From Chloroflexota bacterium (GTDB taxonomy: Bacteria > Chloroflexota > Dehalococcoidia > Lucifugimonadales > JACPCL1), in NCBI GenBank assembly GCA_016210395.1, contig JACQUI010000169.1, positions 1 through 16,110 of the forward strand: 16,110 nucleotides of DNA. The letters are read 5' to 3'. The notes under the pieces are model-generated. The model ran no database searches. It had not been told where the DNA came from and worked only from the letters and a program-made list of their open reading frames with translations. The position numbers were made by a program, and so were the translations under genes. Shown in pieces: positions 1-6,838 of the stretch. Positions within the stretch are counted from its first letter, which is position 1. Every line of letters starts with the position of its first letter.

Positions 1-61
1 CTTCCGAAGGGTGGAAGAGTAATCTGCGGTTGGCCGCGCAGTGATATGTAAAAGGGGGAGT

Positions 62-83
62 GCAGAGGGGCAAGCCCCTCTGC
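62..83. repeat. Perfect 10-bp inverted repeat (hairpin) in the left intergenic region
   Basis: The arms GCAGAGGGGC (62-71) and GCCCCTCTGC (74-83) are perfectly complementary around a 2-nt AA centre. A weaker 5-bp hairpin, GCGGG/CCCGC, follows at 91-105. The palindrome lies in the 254-bp stretch left of the amidohydrolase stop, where I see no credible gene. Neither strand shows a clear T-run, so this looks more like an interspersed palindromic repeat than a classic terminator. Similar GC-rich palindromes recur in this window (5123-5219, 10971-11001). Confidence 0.6.
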
Positions 84-254
84 CGGGGGCGCGGGTGTCT
101 CCCGCAGCCTCAACAAACTCCCAGGGCGGGTGGGCGGGAATAGAAGCGTCTGCCACAAGGAGACCTCGAAGGTATTTTCATTCGTACGGGCGCCATGGCT
201 ATGGGCATGAACGATTCCGAGGCAACCGCTCCCTGCTACCCACGGTGGTAGGAC

Positions 255-1100
255 CTATTCGGCTAGCCCCAGCAGCCTGGCCGCATTGCCCCCCAACACC
301 AGCGCCTGCTCCTCCTTGCTCAGACCCGCCGCCCTGGCGTGGGCAAGCACTCGCTTGACCGGCAGCAAGGGAAAGTCCGAGCCGAAGAGGACCTTGTCCG
401 CGCCCATGAGCTTCGGCCCCAGACTGAAGACCTCCCGCCGGTACAGAAACGGCGATGCCGCAGTGTCCACGTAGGCGTTCGCCAGCGCGCGCCGCACCTC
501 CGGCATCAGCGCGTAGAAGGGCAGGCCGCCGCCCCAGTGCGCGCACACGATGCGCACGTCCGGGAACTGCTGGATGAGCGCCATCAGCGCCGCCGGCGTG
601 ACGGCCCCTTTGCCCGCATAGGCGTGCCCCACCGGCTCCGATGCGTGCGTCAGCACCACCAGCCCCAGCGCCCGCGCCTGCTCCATAAACGGCCCCATGA
701 CCGAGGCATCCGCCAGGCTGAACCCCTGGGTGTCCGGATGCAGCTCGCCCACTCCCCTCGCCCCTACGCGCGCGCAGCGCTCCACCTCGCGCAGCGCAGG
801 CTCGCCCCAGGCCGGGTTCACAGAGCAGAACGGTATGATGCGCGTGGTGTGCTTGGCCGCCGACTCCAGCAGGTAGTCGTTAGCTTCACGCGCCGTCTCC
901 AGGTCCGTCCAGCCCATGCCCAGGGCAACCGCTATGTCCACGCCCGCCTCGTCCAGGGCCTCCACTAGCTCCTCCGCCGTAGCCATAGGAGAACGGGGGT
1001 CTGAGAAGAGTGCGCGCAACGTTGCGTCCCGCTGCAGGTAGCGGTCGCGCCGCTCCCGGAATCCCGGCGGCAGGATATGCGTGTGAAAGTCTATGATCAT
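255..1100 (-). CDS. Amidohydrolase family (TIM-barrel) metal-dependent hydrolase
   Basis: This 281-aa protein has the layout of the amidohydrolase_2 (ACMSD/decarboxylase-like) family: cytosolic TIM-barrel enzymes that use a divalent metal to hydrolyse or decarboxylate small organic acids. Visible hallmarks are the N-terminal metal motif DFHTH (residues 4-8), a barrel-strand His in VVLTHASEP (near 203), AHWGG (near 240) and the C-terminal catalytic Asp in LFGSDFP. The length is normal for the family. The ATG opens the conserved MIIDFHTH strand, so the start is convincing although the ribosome site is weak. It stands alone, with about 280 bp of gene-free DNA upstream. The substrate cannot be told from sequence. 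Confidence 0.9.
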   Translation of the reverse strand: MIIDFHTHILPPGFRERRDRYLQRDATLRALFSDPRSPMATAEELVEALDEAGVDIAVALGMGWTDLETAREANDYLLESAAKHTTRIIPFCSVNPAWGEPALREVERCARVGARGVGELHPDTQGFSLADASVMGPFMEQARALGLVVLTHASEPVGHAYAGKGAVTPAALMALIQQFPDVRIVCAHWGGGLPFYALMPEVRRALANAYVDTAASPFLYRREVFSLGPKLMGADKVLFGSDFPLLPVKRVLAHARAAGLSKEEQALVLGGNAARLLGLAE

Positions 1101-1349
1101 GGGGGCTTCTCGGAAACCATCATTGAGGCGGATTGTGTTGTATTCTGAGGGAGTCCTTTGCCTTGGTCAGGGTAGACTTCCCGACCGAAGCGTCCAAGGT
1201 CTGCGCCTGAGACCGTCTTGCCAAAGACCTCCGATGCAGTGTAGTGTTCCGATTTGAGACAAGGGACTATTGACGTATTGGTGCAGATGTTCTTAGCTAT
1301 GGCTAATTCGGGATTCCGAAGGTGGATAGCCCGTAAGGGCTAGCGCAGT

Positions 1350-1378
1350 AAGGTCAGGGCAACCTGACCTTTTCTGTT
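1350..1378. terminator. Hairpin with GNRA-type loop and short T-tract
   Basis: AAGGTCAGG (1350-1358) pairs perfectly with CCTGACCTT (1363-1371) across a GCAA loop. On the + strand it is followed by a T-rich stretch (TTTCTGTT), as in an intrinsic terminator. On the - strand it begins about 9 nt after the stop of the broken DUF3800 gene, so it could serve that gene, but T residues there are few. Two smaller hairpins precede it on the + strand: TTCGG/CCGAA (1307-1320) and TAGCCC/GGGCTA with a GTAA loop (1327-1342). The rest of 1101-1349 holds no gene that I can see. Confidence 0.5.
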
Positions 1379-1379
1379 G

Positions 1380-2137
1380 TCATTCAAGCAGCTTCCGCCC
1401 TATGAGGTCGAACTTACCTCGAAAGACCTGAGCTAACTTCCCCGAAAACGTGGCAGGCGCAGCGGGAACTTTGCCGCTCGACTCTAGGATGTACTGCTTA
1501 GCGGGGTAGGCCAGCAGGTCAGCTATTTGAAGCCCTGCGACGTTCGCCTCTTTCTTCTTGATCTTGATTTCCTTGCTGGTGAGAACCTTCTGAAACTCTT
1601 GTGCCGAGATGTAGTAGGTGCCGTCTTGCCACACATGTTCATAGACGTCCTTCAATGCCATATCCTCCTTGCCGCCTCTGCCTTCGGCAAGAACGTCTCC
1701 TTTGCCTTTGACATACATCAGTGCACCTCTGTACCGTTCCAGAAGTAACGTCAGGGACAGGTGGTAAGGATGTATGGCCGCATCCCCATAGCGCTCCCTA
1801 TGTGTCTTCTTGTCAAGGACAATAGTAAAAAGCCGGAACTGGGCCAAACGTATGAATTCCAACAAGTCTCGCTCCCAGGCTTCGTTCCTGGTTTGGTCAG
1901 AAAGTACACCGAAAGGCCCTTTCCTATTGCGGATGTCCTCTCGATGTAGAATCACGGGGTCATCAGGGCTGTGCGGGAAATGCGTTTGCTTAAGGGCCTC
2001 AATGGTTGGCTGAAACTCCTTCCGGTAATACTCAGACTCAATTGCTATTCCCGTAGCCCAAGGTATCTCCGGCTCACGTCGTCAAGCAACTTGTAGGTGT
2101 GGTCGCCAGATTCGTCAACGTAAAGCCGATAACGCAC
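1380..2137 (-). pseudogene. DUF3800 protein, disrupted by a 1-nt frameshift
   Basis: Read from a GTG at 2137 (preceded by a run of six G), the first frame gives RYRLYVDESGDHTYKL and continues to YLGLRE, then hits TAG at 2047-2045. Shifting frame near 2054-2057 gives TGIAIESEYYRKEF and continues without a stop to 1380, including HREDIRNRKGPF and the C-terminal NVAGLQIADLLAYPAKQY. Together these form a complete DUF3800 protein of about 250 aa, a family with an RNase H-like fold (the DESG motif and the late QIADLLAYP Asp are its signature). One missing base explains the break. The intact downstream part alone (1380-1955, GTG start) would lack the first catalytic Asp. A sequencing error is the main alternative. 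DUF3800 genes are often found near mobile or defence genes. Confidence 0.85.
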
Positions 2138-2340
2138 GATCAGCCCCCCGTGCTTGCACACTAGCCTCTGGCCTCTTCTGCCCGGAACATCTCTGAAGAA
2201 CACTGGTTGCCATTATGTTGACTGCCTGAGTAGGTGCATAGCCGTATAGTCACCCACCTCTCCCCCAGTCACGCCCCCTCTGCTACCCTATTTCAAGTTG
2301 GCTGCCGATAACGCGTGAAATCAATCCCGAAGGAAACAAA

Positions 2341-2508
2341 TCAAACCCTTCGCATCTGCCTATGCACGACTGTCTGCTTGTCCGATCTCTCCCCGTTATA
2401 CTGAAACGCTGGCATCGGGTCCGGATAGTCCGGGTACATCTCCGATGCCAGCGTCCAGATGTAGTCCTCCACATCTTCAATTGTGAGGAAGATGTATCTG
2501 CGGCTAAT
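2341..2508 (-). pseudogene. Short ORF resembling the N-terminal stub of a Fic/Doc-type toxin
   Basis: In the frame offset by one from the upstream small gene, codons from 2508 down to a TGA at 2341 read RRYIFLTIEDVEDYIWTLA, then SEMYPDYPDPMPAFQYNGE and a basic tail ending MRRV. The opening FLTIEDV helix and the PDPMPAF segment recall death-on-curing (Doc) proteins, but the catalytic HPFxxGNKR motif is absent, so at most this is a truncated remnant. There is no ATG or GTG before the YIFLTIED segment. The candidate starts are an ATT at 2508, behind AAGGAG, or a GTG at 2472. The overlap with the preceding gene suggests coupled translation or an ancient fusion. The family assignment is weak. Confidence 0.35.
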
Positions 2509-2695
2509 AGCGCTCCAACTCCTTCAGGGCTGGCCGATGGAGGTCAATCATCAGGCGAGCGACTTCCTGGATAAACTCCCTGCGCTGCTCTTCAGTGGCG
2601 TGTTCAAGGAAACGAGCCATCTCTTTGCTCGTCGGAATCTGCTTGAGAACCCGTTCTCTTGTCAGCTTCGTGTTCTTTTGAGCGCTCATTGCCAT
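2504..2695 (-). CDS. Small helical protein, possible antitoxin-like partner
   Basis: This 63-aa protein is not in a family I can name. It is charged and mostly helical, with a central segment LEHATEEQRREFIQEVARL and the ending RPALKELERY. Codon use looks like real coding sequence. It has its own candidate promoter (TGTACG, 17 bp, TATACT), whose -10 lies inside a 12-bp palindrome, as expected for an autorepressed small gene. A second ATG lies two codons in. A following ORF overlaps its stop by a few bases in another frame and looks Doc-like, so a toxin-antitoxin pair is one reading. No DNA-binding motif is obvious, so that function is only a guess. Confidence 0.55.
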   Translation of the reverse strand: MAMSAQKNTKLTRERVLKQIPTSKEMARFLEHATEEQRREFIQEVARLMIDLHRPALKELERY

Positions 2696-2728
2696 CGCCG
2701 CAGGAACCCCTCTAAGAGATATCAGCCT

Positions 2729-2759
2729 CTAGTATACTAGCTGGCTTGGTAGGCGTACA
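2729..2759 (-). promoter_or_regulatory. Promoter with palindromic operator for the small gene at 2504-2695
   Basis: On the - strand, TATACT (2736-2731) is a good -10 element, 17 bp downstream of a partial -35 TGTACG (2759-2754). The -10 is embedded in the perfect 12-bp palindrome CTAGTATACTAG (2729-2740), a likely repressor site. The predicted transcript start (near 2724) gives a leader of about 29 nt before the ATG at 2695. Confidence 0.5.
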
Positions 2760-3060
2760 GCCGCTGTCATCCGCACCTCCCCCAAACTGCAACCCCTGGC
2801 CTACTATGGAATCGCCGCCCTTTGCCGCGCGCCAAACCCCAAATCGCCACCCCTTGAGAACTGCCATGCAACGCCTTCCCTCTTTGCAATCCCGTCGCCT
2901 CAGCCCACCACAGAGCCATTGGCTTTCTCCTCGTCGCCGGCTTTTTCCGCAAAATCCAATCAGTCCCACAGGAGGACAATCAAACCGCTCTATGGTTTAC
3001 CCGCCCGTATGCCCGCATGTCCGCCCGCTTGCCCGTTTGCCTGTCTCTTCCTGCCCCTCA
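2741..3060. other. Intergenic stretch with no credible gene; degenerate GCCCG-type repeat at its end
   Basis: ORFs on both strands here are short or compositionally biased (Pro/Arg or Gly/Arg rich) and match no family I know. Around 3000-3045 the + strand runs through near-repeats of the form GCCCGyxTG (CCGCCCGTATGCCCGCATG, then similar units), which looks like a decayed short tandem repeat. Confidence 0.5.
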
Positions 3061-3090
3061 TGGACACCCCTCTTACCCCGTTGCTATAAT
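3061..3090 (+). promoter_or_regulatory. Sigma70-type promoter for the transketolase pair
   Basis: TGGACA (3061-3066) matches the -35 consensus at five of six bases and lies 18 bp upstream of a perfect TATAAT (3085-3090). The transcript would start near 3097, leaving a leader of about 18 nt that carries AAGGAGG (3104-3110) just before the ATG at 3115. Confidence 0.75.
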
Positions 3091-3114
3091 CGGTAGGCTC
3101 TTGAAGGAGGCGAC

Positions 3115-4116
3115 ATGGTCTCAGTTACACGAGGAGTGAGCAGGGCGGCCAAGACTCCCCTGCCCGGCAAGGCTTCCACCAACGGGGCGACGCCTTCCGC
3201 CGCCCAGTACCGCAACCTCCGCGAAACGGCCCGCGCGATCCGCAGGGACATCCTATTGGCTATCACCGAGGCAGCCAGCGGCCACCCGGGTGGCTCCCTC
3301 TCCGAGACGGACGTCCTGGTGTCGTTGTTCTTCGGCGGCATCCTGCGCCACGACCCCAGGAACCCCACCTGGCCCGACCGCGACCGCTTCATCCTCAGCA
3401 AGGGCCATGCCTGCCCGGGCCTGTACACCGTCCTGGCACACCGCGGCTACTTCCCCAGGGCCGACCTCAGCACCTTCCGCAAGCTGGGAAGCCACCTGCA
3501 GGGCCACGCCAAGATCGGCACACCCGGCGTGGAGATGTCCTCCGGCTCCCTGGGCCAGGGCCTCTCCTTCGGCATCGGCGTCGCCCTGGCGGGACGGCTC
3601 GACAAACGCAGCTACCGGACCTACGTGCTCCTCGGCGACGGCGAGTGCGACGAGGGGCAGGTCTGGGAGGCGGCGATGGCCGCGGCACACTACAAGGTGG
3701 ACACACTCACGGCCATTGTTGACCGCAACGGCGTCCAGAACGACCGCCACACCCACGAGGTCATGGAGCTGGAGCCGCTGGCCGCCAAGTGGCGCGCCTT
3801 CGGCTGGCGCGTCATCGAAACGGACGGCCACAGCTTCCCCGCCCTGCTGCGAGCCTTCCACCAGGCCCAGGAGACCAAGGGCCAGCCGGCGGCCATCATC
3901 GCAAAGACGGTGAAAGGCAAGGGCGTCAGCTTCATGGAAGGCAACCCCGGCTTCCACGGCCGCGCCCCCACCAAGGAGCAGCTTGCCCAAGCCCTGGGCG
4001 AGCTGGAGTTCTCGAAGGAGGAAGCCGCCCAGGCGATGCGCGACCTCAGCTTCCCCGACACCAAGATCGCCGAGTGGACGGGGCTGATGAAGGAACCAGA
4101 GAGGACCAAGGCATGA
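3115..4116 (+). CDS. Transketolase, N-terminal (thiamine diphosphate) subunit
   Basis: This cytosolic enzyme subunit transfers two-carbon ketol units in the non-oxidative pentose phosphate pathway. The 333 aa correspond to the ThDP pyrophosphate-binding half of a normal transketolase. Visible motifs are SGHPGGS (55-61), SKGH (95-98), SSGSLGQGL (142-150) and the ThDP/Mg motif GDGE (174-177) with its partner Asn in DRNGVQND (203-210). About 30 residues precede the first helix, a little longer than usual. The ATG has a strong AAGGAGG site and a sigma70-type promoter. The stop overlaps the start of the C-terminal subunit gene (ATGA), so the two halves are translationally coupled. Split transketolases are common in Archaea, Chloroflexota, Thermotogae and some Firmicutes. 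Confidence 0.95.
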   Translation: MVSVTRGVSRAAKTPLPGKASTNGATPSAAQYRNLRETARAIRRDILLAITEAASGHPGGSLSETDVLVSLFFGGILRHDPRNPTWPDRDRFILSKGHACPGLYTVLAHRGYFPRADLSTFRKLGSHLQGHAKIGTPGVEMSSGSLGQGLSFGIGVALAGRLDKRSYRTYVLLGDGECDEGQVWEAAMAAAHYKVDTLTAIVDRNGVQNDRHTHEVMELEPLAAKWRAFGWRVIETDGHSFPALLRAFHQAQETKGQPAAIIAKTVKGKGVSFMEGNPGFHGRAPTKEQLAQALGELEFSKEEAAQAMRDLSFPDTKIAEWTGLMKEPERTKA

Positions 4117-5063
4117 CAACCCGTCCATCGGTAGCCACTCGTGAAGCATTCGGACAGACCCTCCTCGCCTTGGGCAAGGAGGACCCCAACATCGTCGTGG
4201 TCGGCGGCGACCTGAACGTCTCCACCTTTGCCCACCTCTTCGGCAGGGAGTTCCCGGACCGCTTCTTCGACCTCGGCCCCGCCGAGCAGAACATGATGAG
4301 CATGTCGGCGGGCTTCGCCTTCAGCGGCAAGATTCCGTTTGCCAACACATTCGCGGTCTTCGGCACCGGGCGGCCCTACGACCAGATCCGCGTGGGCATC
4401 GCCCAGACAGGCGCCAACGTCAAGATCCTCGGCAGCCACTCGGGTATTACCGTGGGAGAAGACGGCGTCTCGGCCCAGTCCATCGAGGATATCGCCTTGA
4501 TGTGCGCCCTCCCCGGTTTCAACGTCGTTGTCCCGGCCGACGGACCTGAGACGGCCCAGGCAGTGCGGACCGCTGCGAAAGAGCGGGGGCCATTCTATCT
4601 GCGCGTGTCCCGGGCCGCCACGCCAGTTATTCACGGCGACGGCTACCAGTTTCGGCTGGGCAAGGCCGAGGTCATGCGGCAGGGCAAAGACGTGACGCTC
4701 ATCGCTTGCGGCATCATGGTTGCCGCCGCGCTGGATGCTGCCGAAAACCTGGCGAAGACAGGCGTGCAGGCGCGGGTCATGAACATTGCGACCCTTCAGC
4801 CGCTGGATAGGGACGCTATCTTGTTGGCTGCCCGGGAGACAGGGGCCCTCGTCACCGCTGAAGAGCACTACATCAACGGCGGGTTAGGCAGCATGGTGGC
4901 CTCCACCGTGGCCCAGGGACACCCAGTGCCCGTGGAGATGGTTGCGCTGCACCGCTACGCCGAGTCCGGCACGCCTGCCCAGCTTCTGGTCAAGTACGGC
5001 CTGACCGCAGCCGGCGTTGAGGAAGCAGCGCGGCGCGCCCTGAAGCGCAAGACCGAGCAATAA
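4113..5063 (+). CDS. Transketolase, C-terminal subunit
   Basis: This 316-aa protein contains the pyrimidine-binding domain and the C-terminal transketolase domain that complete the enzyme encoded just upstream. GPAEQNMM (56-63) carries the Glu that activates the thiamine aminopyrimidine ring, and HSGITVGEDGVSAQ (109-122) is the conserved substrate/cofactor loop. The C-terminal domain starts around residue 190 (VTLIACGIMV) and ends with a basic tail. The length is typical. The start is the ATG of the ATGA overlap with the N-terminal subunit gene. A 1-deoxyxylulose-5-phosphate synthase origin is less likely because that enzyme is normally one polypeptide. Confidence 0.95.
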   Translation: MTTRPSVATREAFGQTLLALGKEDPNIVVVGGDLNVSTFAHLFGREFPDRFFDLGPAEQNMMSMSAGFAFSGKIPFANTFAVFGTGRPYDQIRVGIAQTGANVKILGSHSGITVGEDGVSAQSIEDIALMCALPGFNVVVPADGPETAQAVRTAAKERGPFYLRVSRAATPVIHGDGYQFRLGKAEVMRQGKDVTLIACGIMVAAALDAAENLAKTGVQARVMNIATLQPLDRDAILLAARETGALVTAEEHYINGGLGSMVASTVAQGHPVPVEMVALHRYAESGTPAQLLVKYGLTAAGVEEAARRALKRKTEQ

Positions 5064-5064
5064 A

Positions 5065-5080
5065 GGGGCAGCGCGGCCCC
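5065..5080 (+). terminator. Weak GC hairpin after the transketolase operon
   Basis: GGGGC (5065-5069) pairs with GCCCC (5076-5080) immediately after the TAA of the C-terminal transketolase subunit gene. It has no T-tract, so termination efficiency is doubtful. Two imperfect copies of GTCATKCTGAG follow at 5081 and 5101. Confidence 0.3.
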
Positions 5081-5122
5081 GTCATGCTGAGAGCTTGGCT
5101 GTCATTCTGAGCCATGACGGTA

Positions 5123-5219
5123 GTCAGGCGAAGAATCCAAGGCGAAGGCCATTGCAACGCTCCACCTCAGCAAGAGCGGTTCGTCATCGTCGGCCCAGGC
5201 CTTAGATTCTTCGCCTGAC
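5123..5219. repeat. 21-bp inverted repeat flanking a 55-bp core
   Basis: GTCAGGCGAAGAATCCAAGGC (5123-5143) is repeated in inverted orientation at 5199-5219 with one mismatch; the outer 15 bp, GTCAGGCGAAGAATC/GATTCTTCGCCTGAC, are perfect. The GTCATTCTGAG...GCGAAGAATC motif resembles a short interspersed repeat I associate with Chloroflexota genomes. It sits exactly where the homology of the neighbouring VOC fragment ends, suggesting that insertion or rearrangement at this element truncated that gene. Confidence 0.65.
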
Positions 5220-5325
5220 GGTTCGCCGGTGATGGCGGATGTCGTTTGACCGCTCCATGCCTTCTCGCAAGCGACCGGTTGAGGTCGTTCACTGCCAGGG
5301 TGATCGCATGAATGCGTGGTTGCAT
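5167..5325 (-). pseudogene. Truncated VOC/glyoxalase-family protein (N-terminal fragment)
   Basis: The ATG at 5325 follows a strong AGGAGAT ribosome site and opens MQPRIHAITLAVNDLNRSLA (5325-5266), the first beta strand and helix of vicinal-oxygen-chelate proteins, which usually continue FYRDGLG. Here the frame goes on as a basic low-complexity tail to 5167. The alternative frame just after the break reads REGME, so a small deletion plus frameshift lies near 5266. The remaining roughly 100 residues of a VOC protein are missing and repeat DNA takes their place. The fragment is clearly non-functional as an enzyme. The stretch 5326-5430 holds only GC-rich repeat-like sequence (TGTCCGCCC-type units). 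Confidence 0.65.
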
Positions 5326-5430
5326 ATCTCCTCTCAACCCATGCACCGCTGGATAGTAAGAAGGCGACGAGTCCGCCAGGGCCAATGTGTCCGCCCGCCC
5401 CACAGGGCCACGCAGACACGCACGTCCGCC

Positions 5431-6246
5431 CTACGGGGTGTCCCAGTACAGCAGCGCCGAGCGCATGCCATCCGGCCAGCGGTATGCCCCATCCACACGC
5501 TGAAGCCTCCGACCGAGGCATTCCCTGATCTCCGCATCGCGGCCAGCGCCCTCCAGCCGCAGATGACGCTTGGCCCGCTCCACCGCATCCTCCAGCGTCG
5601 CGTCCGTCCAGCGGCGCACAGGCGCGTTCTCCATGAGCACGTTAGGGTATATCCCTGCGGCCAGCAGCAGGTTGAACCCCACAGTGAAGTTGGGGCTGTC
5701 GTGCCACTGTCCGCGTAGCCGCGCGGACAGCTCGCCGATAGCGCCGTCGTGGGCGGGCACGCGCAGCGCCAGGTAGCATGCGGCGCGGGCGCACGCCTCC
5801 ATCCTACGCACAAAGGCGAGGAGGTCCGGGCTGGTGTACGTAGAGTGGGAGGCGATGGCCACGTCATGCGGTTCGAGGTCCACCTCCATCCAGGGCGTCG
5901 CCAGCACCGTCACGTTCGCCACGCCCAGCCTTGCCAGCCGCTCGTGCAGCACCTCGCGCATGCCCGGCGTAGGCTCCACCGCCGTCACCTGCCGCACCTT
6001 GCGGGCAATGGGAACGGTCCACCTGCCGACCCCCGCGCCAATATCCACGACTGCCATGTCGGGGGTCAGCCTGGAGAGCAGCACGTCCAGCAGCGGATCG
6101 GGAAACCCGGGCCGGAGACCCCCGCCGGCGTCCAGCTCCTGTGCAACCCTCCGCCACCGCGACACCATCTGCCTCTCGCCCTCAGCCCCTGCCTGGACAT
6201 CGTGTGTTGCCAGCTCTCGCCAGAGCGCAGACCATTCACCTGTCAT
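5431..6246 (-). CDS. Class I SAM-dependent methyltransferase
   Basis: This 271-aa protein has a Rossmann methyltransferase core beginning around residue 60: VVDIGAGVGRW (66-76) is motif I for SAM binding, VTAVEPTPGMREVL is motif II (its acidic residue would contact the ribose), and MEVDLEPHDVAIASH corresponds to motif III/IV. The N-terminal 60 residues (WRELATHDVQAG onward) are helical and resemble those of uncharacterised methyltransferases. The reading frame extends further upstream, but the ATG at 6246 has GGAGG eight bases before it and starts about 30 bp after the nitroreductase stop, so it is preferred. The two genes probably share a transcript. The substrate is unknown. Confidence 0.85.
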   Translation of the reverse strand: MTGEWSALWRELATHDVQAGAEGERQMVSRWRRVAQELDAGGGLRPGFPDPLLDVLLSRLTPDMAVVDIGAGVGRWTVPIARKVRQVTAVEPTPGMREVLHERLARLGVANVTVLATPWMEVDLEPHDVAIASHSTYTSPDLLAFVRRMEACARAACYLALRVPAHDGAIGELSARLRGQWHDSPNFTVGFNLLLAAGIYPNVLMENAPVRRWTDATLEDAVERAKRHLRLEGAGRDAEIRECLGRRLQRVDGAYRWPDGMRSALLYWDTP

Positions 6247-6277
6247 GAACGCGTCCTCCAGATCTTGACTACTTCCC

Positions 6278-6742
6278 TTATGGCCGCCCCACCTTGTCGG
6301 GCGAGGGCAGCAGGTGAATCCTGAGCAATACAGTCTGCTCAATCGCGGCGGGGACGAGGAGGCGGCGGCACGCGTCCCGCGACCGCAATGCCTTCGTAAT
6401 CGCCGCCGCATCGCCAGTGATGACCTCCACCCTTGCCTGGCGCACCGCTCCCCTGTGGACAACCCATATCTCTTGCTGCTCGCGCAGGTTCCGCCACCAG
6501 ACGCCTTTCGTGCTGGTCACCGCCTCCAGCGCGCCGTCGCTGGAGCGGTGGTAGGCGATGGGCACCTCCTAACGCCTGCCTGACCGCCTCCCGCTGAAGC
6601 ACAGCAGCACAACGTACCAGCTCATGAAGCAGTGCAGCCGGGACTTGAGCAGCCATCGTGCGGCGGGGTTGATACGCGGAAACACCGCAGGGACGAAGCG
6701 GTCAATGAACCAGAAGGCGATCTTCCCACGCACAGATGGCAT
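6278..6742 (-). pseudogene. Nitroreductase/deazaflavin-dependent oxidoreductase family, interrupted by in-frame UAG
   Basis: One continuous reading frame encodes a DUF385-like (F420-dependent, PF04075-type) protein: helix MPSVRGKIAFWFIDRF, then LCFSGRRSGRR, a TAG at 6571-6569, then EVPIAYHR and VTSTKGVWWRNLREQ to the stop at 6278. GRRSGRRxxxPIAYH is the family's F420-phosphate-binding signature, and the stop replaces its Tyr/Thr position. There is no frameshift; a single base change (for example TAC or TAT to TAG) explains it. A GTG right after the stop (6565), with AGGAGG overlapping it, is too close for normal re-initiation. The start at 6742 fits a TATAAT box ending 10 bp upstream; a longer frame begins at 6766. 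A sequencing error or natural polymorphism is possible. Confidence 0.8.
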
Positions 6743-6752
6743 ATCGTGGGCT

Positions 6753-6758
6753 ATTATA
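6753..6758 (-). promoter_or_regulatory. -10 box for the nitroreductase-methyltransferase pair
   Basis: The - strand has a perfect TATAAT (6758-6753). Transcription would begin near 6746, only about four bases before the ATG at 6742, and no ribosome-binding sequence precedes that ATG, so the message may be effectively leaderless. The -35 region (near 6776-6781) is poor. Confidence 0.45.
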
Positions 6759-6808
6759 GGCGGCAAGCCCCTACTGAGGAAGACGCGGCAATGTGCTGCA
6801 ACCCTCGG

Positions 6809-6825
6809 GGCAGGGTCTCCCTGCC
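6809..6825 (-). terminator. Hairpin after the nos operon
   Basis: GGCAGGG (6809-6815) and CCCTGCC (6819-6825) form a perfect 7-bp stem with a 3-nt loop, 13 bp after the TAA of the SCO gene on the - strand. No T-tract follows. It is a plausible 3' end structure, or another palindromic repeat. Confidence 0.4.
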
Positions 6826-6838
6826 AGCGTCTCCCGGC

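Noticed and set aside
236..251. CTACCCACGGTGGTAG, similar to the nos palindrome
   Set aside because: Two mismatched pairs, and it lies at the 3' end of the amidohydrolase gene, away from any promoter; probably coincidence.
2283..2480. 65-codon Arg-rich open frame on the - strand
   Set aside because: Its composition (many Arg, Thr, Cys) is typical of an out-of-frame reading; the frame offset by one reads as a more natural protein.
2746..3096. 116-codon Pro-rich open frame on the + strand, and Gly/Arg-rich frames opposite
   Set aside because: Low complexity, no motif, and it runs through degenerate GCCCG repeats and the transketolase promoter.
3253..4149. Long open frame (298 codons) on the - strand opposite the transketolase N-terminal gene
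   Set aside because: It is antisense to a clear transketolase gene, Gly/Ala/Val-rich without motifs, and arises from GC-rich codon bias.
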